DNA of 10,210 bases from an uncultured Sutterella sp. (lineage in GTDB: Bacteria > Pseudomonadota > Gammaproteobacteria > Burkholderiales > Burkholderiaceae_F). Location: assembly GCA_900552195.1 (NCBI GenBank), contig URYO01000033.1, positions 1 through 10,210 of the forward strand, written 5' to 3'. Positions within the stretch are counted from its first letter, which is position 1. Each line of letters opens with the position of its first letter. Below the pieces are notes generated by a model, which saw only the letters and a list, made by a program, of their open reading frames with translations, had not been told where the DNA came from and made no database searches. This document shows positions 7,023 through 10,210 of the stretch, piece after piece. Both the position numbers and the translations under genes were made by a program.

Positions 7023-7458
7023 ATTTTCCGGCCGTACTCGCGGATTCGGGTGCAGCCTTTCTATTTGTCCATTTCATCAGCCCGAAGAGCGCGAGCAGGA
7101 TCACAAGCCAAGCACCGATAAACATAAACACCATCTGCGTGCTGGCTTTTCTTGACTGGCCCTGAACAAATAAACCGTAGCTCTGTTTTGCCTCTTCCAA
7201 TGAGGAAGCACAGATAAGGGGATTCTTAGCCGGTTCAAATACTTCTTTCGTCACGGTTTGGGGCGTCTTGCCGTCGCCGGTGACGCCGATCTTGGAGCAG
7301 TAGCCCGCCAGACTCTTATGGCCGGCCTTCTCGACATAAGTCCAGTCCGCCTGCGCTAATTTTTCTCCTCTGGAAAACGCAAAGGTCGTGTCCCAGATGC
7401 AATAGAAAGCGCAAATTAAAAGCGTTACCAGAAACCAAAGCTGCCAGCGGATTTTCAT
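7000..7458 (-). CDS. Hypothetical small membrane protein with two TM helices
   Basis: I do not recognise this gene. From the ATG at 7456-7458 it encodes 152 residues. A basic start (MKIRW) leads into a hydrophobic helix (about 6-24). A polar segment of about 80 residues follows, with two cysteines (in AGYCSK and LICASS). A second hydrophobic helix lies near 108-128, and the tail is strongly basic and Ser/Ala-rich (ending KSKSKARR). By the positive-inside rule both ends are cytoplasmic and the middle is periplasmic, so the cysteines could form a disulfide. The frame continues to a TTG at 7471-7473, adding five residues. Neither start has a clear Shine-Dalgarno, so I prefer the ATG. The stop lies inside thiE (23-bp convergent overlap). 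It is divergent from the exported-protein gene at 7579. Strand bias and membrane pattern argue for a real gene. Confidence 0.7.
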   Translation of the reverse strand: MKIRWQLWFLVTLLICAFYCIWDTTFAFSRGEKLAQADWTYVEKAGHKSLAGYCSKIGVTGDGKTPQTVTKEVFEPAKNPLICASSLEEAKQSYGLFVQGQSRKASTQMVFMFIGAWLVILLALFGLMKWTNRKAAPESASTAGKSKSKARR

Positions 7459-7497
7459 ATGGATCAGATTCAAACGGAAAAGAAGTGTTACTTACTC

Positions 7498-7531
7498 AGA
7501 ACGGCTGCACAAGTCTAAGTCAAACCGTTCT
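7498..7531. promoter_or_regulatory. Inverted repeat in a divergent promoter gap
   Basis: A perfect 7-bp inverted repeat, AGAACGG (7498-7504) and CCGTTCT (7525-7531), has half-sites 27 bp apart centre to centre. It lies in the 120-bp gap between two divergently transcribed envelope genes. There is no T run, so it is not a terminator. It could be an operator for a dimeric regulator or an mRNA leader hairpin. I cannot name a regulator, and a repeat of this length can arise by chance. Confidence 0.35.
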
Positions 7532-7578
7532 TCTATGTACTATGCCGACAACATACGAAACAATTTCGGAGCAAAACA

Positions 7579-8535
7579 ATGAACTTAAAAATGAAGCACC
7601 TGATGACCGCTTTGATCGCCTCTGCTGCCGTCGGACAAGCCGTCCATGCACAGGAGGCATCGTCCGCAGTCGCACAAGACACCAAGCAAGTTGAGCAAGC
7701 CGCTGACGGCATGGCAAACAAAGTCGCAGGCTGGCTCGATAAGTTATCCGATTCCGTCAGAACGCTCGGCGAAAAAAGCGAAGAGTGGTCTAAAGACGCT
7801 GCTACGTACAAAGACCAGCTCAAAGAGCAGTGGCCTTCTATCAAAGAGCAGTTTAATCAGAAACTCAGCGAAGGCATGGAGAAAGGTCAGCAATCCAGAG
7901 AAGCTGTTTCAAAATGGCTGGATGACACTTTCTCTCAGGAGCGCATCAACAAAGCCGAAGAGTGGATGACCAACTTCAAAAACGGCGTAACGGATAACGT
8001 TGTCGACCCGTTGGTACCTTACCTTTTGGCCATGCGTTATCCCAATCCCATGGACGAATGGAACCAGGGCTATCGTCGTGAATATCCGGTCTCCATTAAA
8101 GGCATGGATCGTCCGCTTCAGGTCACATTGCCGCTCTCTTGGAATCTTTCTCAGAACCTGCAGCTCGGTCAGAATGAATTCATGAGCTGGCGCAGTGAAT
8201 CCGGCACCGGCCAATATGTGGTCGCTTTAATTGAAACTCCGACCGGAGCAACCGTTGACAGCATTGTTGCGGGCCTTCAGAAAGCCCGTCCCGACGCCGT
8301 AACAGAAAAACTCCCGAATTCTCAGATCGTTCGCGTTTACTTTCCTGCTAAAACCGATACAGAGAATGCCGTTTATTACTACGCCGTTCCGACAGGAGAT
8401 CAGGTCTTCACAGTCTGCGGAGAAGTCTTGCGCGGCAAGAATGAAAAGACCGAAGCTCTGAATCAAAGACTTCAGGCAGAAAGCAATTTCTTTAACGTCA
8501 TGGCGTCCAATATCTTTGTGAAACCTGCGTCTTAA
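7579..8535 (+). CDS. Hypothetical exported protein with Trp-bearing helical N-terminal region
   Basis: I do not recognise this 318-residue protein. It starts with a clear Sec signal peptide: basic MNLKMKHL, a hydrophobic core, then AVHA before Q25 as the likely cleavage site. No lipobox is seen, so it should be a soluble periplasmic or secreted protein. Residues about 30-140 are charged, Gln/Lys/Glu-rich and predicted helical. Single tryptophans recur there on amphipathic stretches (W52, W70, W85, W113, W129), for example AGWLDKL and SKWLDDTF. After a linker (DPLVPYLLAMRYPNP, starting at 143), the last 160 residues look like a compact alpha/beta domain with a single Cys (FTVCGEV). This half loosely recalls PsbP/Mog1-like domains, but that is a guess. 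The ATG has a good CGGAG Shine-Dalgarno (7567-7571) at 7 bases. It is monocistronic, with a terminator 20 bp after the stop. Confidence 0.85.
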   Translation: MNLKMKHLMTALIASAAVGQAVHAQEASSAVAQDTKQVEQAADGMANKVAGWLDKLSDSVRTLGEKSEEWSKDAATYKDQLKEQWPSIKEQFNQKLSEGMEKGQQSREAVSKWLDDTFSQERINKAEEWMTNFKNGVTDNVVDPLVPYLLAMRYPNPMDEWNQGYRREYPVSIKGMDRPLQVTLPLSWNLSQNLQLGQNEFMSWRSESGTGQYVVALIETPTGATVDSIVAGLQKARPDAVTEKLPNSQIVRVYFPAKTDTENAVYYYAVPTGDQVFTVCGEVLRGKNEKTEALNQRLQAESNFFNVMASNIFVKPAS

Positions 8536-8555
8536 TCAGAACGTATTTTTCTTCG

Positions 8556-8586
8556 AAAGCCTGAGACAAACCTCGGGCTTTTTCTT
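8556..8586 (+). terminator. Intrinsic terminator of the exported-protein gene
   Basis: The stem AAAGCCTGAG (8556-8565) pairs with CTCGGGCTTT (8572-8581), with one G-T wobble and a 6-base loop. It is followed by TTCTTT, with T residues also inside the 3' arm. It lies 20 bases after the stop at 8535 and isolates purC from upstream transcription. Confidence 0.85.
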
Positions 8587-8613
8587 TGCCGAATTTTCCT
8601 GGTTTTGTTCTCG

Positions 8614-8640
8614 TTGGAAGGACTTGCCTCGAATTAAAAT
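8614..8640 (+). promoter_or_regulatory. Candidate promoter of purC
   Basis: TAAAAT (8635-8640) is a fair -10, and TTGGAA (8614-8619) is a moderate -35 at a short 15-bp spacing. It lies between the upstream terminator and purC and implies a leader of about 70 nt. I see no PurR-type palindrome and no purine riboswitch core. Confidence 0.3.
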
Positions 8641-8715
8641 GATGCCATTCCGAAATTCTCAATTCCTCACATACACACTCCTTCCTTCAGCGGGAATCAG
8701 TGTTCAGGAGAAAAC

Positions 8716-9609
8716 ATGGCTGAAATTGTTACGACGTCCATTAAGTCTCTTCCGCTTGTCTATCGCGGCAAAGTCCGTGACAGCTACGCTGTCGGCGATG
8801 ACAAACTTCTTATTGTCGCTTCCGACCGTATCTCTGCTTTTGACGTCATCCTCGGCGATCCGATCCCCAAGAAAGGCAAAATTCTGACGGCTTTGACGGA
8901 CTTCTGGTTCAAAGAACTCGACGGAATCGTCCCGAATCATCTGACGGGCATTGATCCCGAATCCGTAGTTGCTCCCGAAGAACGCGATCAGGTTAAGGGA
9001 CGCGCCGTCGTTGCCAAACGCCTGAAACCGATTCTCGTCGAATGCGTAGCCCGCGGCTACCTCTCCGGCAGCGCCTGGAAGGAATATCAGACCACCGGCC
9101 AGATCTGCGGCGTCAAACTCCCCGCCGGTCTGAAACAGAGCGAAAAGCTGCCTGAACCGATCTTCACACCGGCCGGAAAAGCTGAAGCCGGCCATCACGA
9201 CGAAAACATCACTTATGAAGATGTCGTCAAACAGTACGGCGAAGACACCGCTTCCAAGCTCCGTGACTACACACTGGCTCTTTACAAGAAAGCCGCTGAA
9301 TATGCCGCCTCCAAGGGCATCATCATCGCCGACACCAAGTTTGAATTCGGTCTGGACGACAACGGCACAGTCGTTTTAATGGACGAAATCCTGACTCCGG
9401 ACAGCTCTCGCTTCTGGCCCGCCGACGAATATAAAGTCGGTCAGTCGGAACCGAGCTTTGATAAACAATTCATCCGTGACTGGCTTGAAAGCCAGCCCTG
9501 GAACAAGAAAGCTCCGGCGCCCAAGATCCCGCAGGATGTGTTGGATAAGACCAGCAGCAAATACGAAGAAGCTCTGATCCGTCTGACAGGCAAAGGCGTT
9601 ACCGCCTAA
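8716..9609 (+). CDS. purC: Phosphoribosylaminoimidazole-succinocarboxamide synthase
   Basis: PurC (SAICAR synthetase) joins CAIR and aspartate using ATP in de novo purine synthesis. The 297-residue protein has the family signatures in order: YRGKVRDSY (16-24) at the ATP-binding strand, [10 protein letters not shown] (35-44), [15 protein letters not shown] in the middle, ADTKFEFG, and [12 protein letters not shown] with the ATP/metal-binding Asp and Glu. It is the longer form (about 290-300 residues) shared with yeast ADE1 and many proteobacteria, rather than the 237-residue E. coli form. The ATG has a strong AGGAG (8706-8710) 5 bases upstream. It heads a short purine cluster with purE 75 bp downstream. 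The intervening hairpin may lower purE expression or act as an mRNA end. Confidence 0.97.
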   Translation: MAEIVTTSIKSLPLVYRGKVRDSYAVGDDKLLIVASDRISAFDVILGDPIPKKGKILTALTDFWFKELDGIVPNHLTGIDPESVVAPEERDQVKGRAVVAKRLKPILVECVARGYLSGSAWKEYQTTGQICGVKLPAGLKQSEKLPEPIFTPAGKAEAGHHDENITYEDVVKQYGEDTASKLRDYTLALYKKAAEYAASKGIIIADTKFEFGLDDNGTVVLMDEILTPDSSRFWPADEYKVGQSEPSFDKQFIRDWLESQPWNKKAPAPKIPQDVLDKTSSKYEEALIRLTGKGVTA

Positions 9610-9630
9610 AATTCCCCTAACGAAACACAG

Positions 9631-9652
9631 AACGCGCCGCTTGCGGCGCGTT
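9631..9652 (+). terminator. GC-rich hairpin between purC and purE
   Basis: AACGCGCCG (9631-9639) and CGGCGCGTT (9644-9652) form a perfect 9-bp stem around a CTTG loop. Only three T residues lie together after the GC stem (9651-9653, then CGATT), so termination would be partial at best. It sits 21 bases after the purC stop and 32 bases before purE. It is likely an attenuating terminator or an mRNA-stabilising hairpin. Confidence 0.55.
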
Positions 9653-9684
9653 TCGATTAACAGAAATCCAACAGGAATCTCAAG

Positions 9685-10210
9685 ATGCAAGAAAATAAAC
9701 CGGTTGTCGCCATTTTGATGGGATCCAATTCTGACTGGGACGTCATGAAAAACGCTGCTGAAATGCTCCAGTCTTTTGATGTTCCGTTCGAGGCCAAAGT
9801 CGTCTCCGCACACAGAATGCCGGACGAAATGTTCGAATACGCCGAAACTGCCCGCGACCGCGGCATCCGTGTGATTATTGCCGGCGCCGGCGGTGCTGCT
9901 CACCTTCCCGGCATGCTCGCTGCTAAGACAACGCTGCCCGTCTGCGGTGTTCCCGTCCCGAGCCGCTACCTGAAGGGCCAGGATTCTCTGTATTCCATCG
10001 TTCAGATGCCTAAAGGCGTCCCGGTCGCAACTTTTGCCATCGGAGAGGCCGGCGCTGCTAACGCTGCACTTTATGCCGTCCAGATTTTGGGTACGACGGA
10101 TGCCGTTTTGGCAGATAAGCTTGCGGCTTTCCGCAAAGCGAACTCAATGCCCCGGACAGCCATCTGTGAGCTGAAAATATCAGCTGTTGCAACCAGTTTT
10201 CCCGTAGAAA
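9685..10210 (+). CDS. purE: 5-(carboxyamino)imidazole ribonucleotide mutase, 3' end beyond the window
   Basis: PurE converts N5-CAIR to CAIR, the step before PurC. The frame opens with ATG after AGGA (9673-9676) at 8 bases. It has the class I PurE signatures: MGSNSDW (12-18), SAHRMP (41-46) with the catalytic-region H43, [12 protein letters not shown] in the CAIR-binding loop, [10 protein letters not shown], and [16 protein letters not shown]. Similarity to E. coli PurE (169 residues) is strong to about residue 152 (AFRKA). The next 23 codons ([11 protein letters not shown]...) do not look like a PurE tail, and no stop occurs before the edge at residue 175. The -1 frame at that point reads ELNAPDSHL and stops at 10167-10169, close to the expected length. 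The end is therefore either a family variant, an extension or a frameshift; the window cannot decide. Confidence 0.93.
   Translation, partial: MQENKPVVAILMGSNSDWDVMKNAAEMLQSFDVPFEAKVVSAHRMPDEMFEYAETARDRGIRVIIAGAGGAAHLPGMLAAKTTLPVCGVPVPSRYLKGQDSLYSIVQMPKGVPVATFAIGEAGAANAALYAVQILGTTDAVLADKLAAFRKANSMPRTAICELKISAVATSFPVE

Noticed and set aside
9376..9903. Antisense frame of 175 codons spanning purC end and purE
   Set aside because: It crosses two well-supported genes and their intergenic hairpin, with no family signature or ribosome site.
9685..10210. PurE-PurK fusion as an explanation for the missing stop
   Set aside because: The residues after 152 show no PurK start (no GGGQLGRM-like motif) within the window, so a fusion is unsupported.
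1..10210. CRISPR array, insertion sequence, prophage or defence island
   Set aside because: No spaced direct repeats, transposase, integrase or phage-like genes are visible. The content is housekeeping genes plus two unknown envelope proteins.

Overview
The window looks like ordinary chromosome from a Gram-negative proteobacterium. It carries a 6S RNA of the gamma/beta-proteobacterial type, Lgt, an SbcB-type exonuclease I, and a ferredoxin-FAD-NAD reductase of the kind beta-proteobacterial genomes often label 'CDP-6-deoxy-delta-3,4-glucoseen reductase'. Moderate GC and overall style suggest a host-associated beta-proteobacterium such as the Sutterellaceae. That placement is inference from style and family recall, not from a search. 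There are no IS elements, CRISPR arrays, phage genes or tRNAs.

Layout. 1-349 is an AT-rich stretch without a convincing gene. 349-558 is a 6S RNA (ssrS) with its own -10 box and a strong intrinsic terminator. 729-1733 (+) is the 2Fe-2S/FAD/NAD reductase, and its stop codon overlaps that of lgt. 4006-1730 (-) is an sbcB-lgt operon. 4953-4138 (-) is a TauE/SafE permease with a GTG start and its own terminator. 5538-5056 (-) is an EVE-domain protein. 5578-7022 (+) is the thiM-thiE thiamine salvage pair, with a 4-bp start/stop overlap. 7458-7000 (-) is an unknown small two-TM protein whose end overlaps thiE. 7579-8535 (+) is an unknown exported, tryptophan-rich helical protein followed by a terminator. 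8716-9609 (+) is purC. A hairpin separates it from purE, which starts at 9685 and is still open at the window edge.

How the genes work together. ThiM phosphorylates salvaged thiazole alcohol and ThiE joins it to HMP-PP to give thiamine phosphate. PurE and PurC catalyse adjacent steps of de novo purine synthesis (N5-CAIR to CAIR, then to SAICAR). Lgt starts lipoprotein maturation, SbcB is a DNA repair nuclease, and 6S RNA modulates RNA polymerase.

I found no clearly new multi-gene system. The points most worth a second look are the two unknown envelope genes (7000-7458 and 7579-8535) and the inverted repeat in their shared promoter gap, the altered pyrophosphate-binding motif of ThiE, the overlapping convergent gene ends, and the atypical C-terminal tail of PurE at the window edge.
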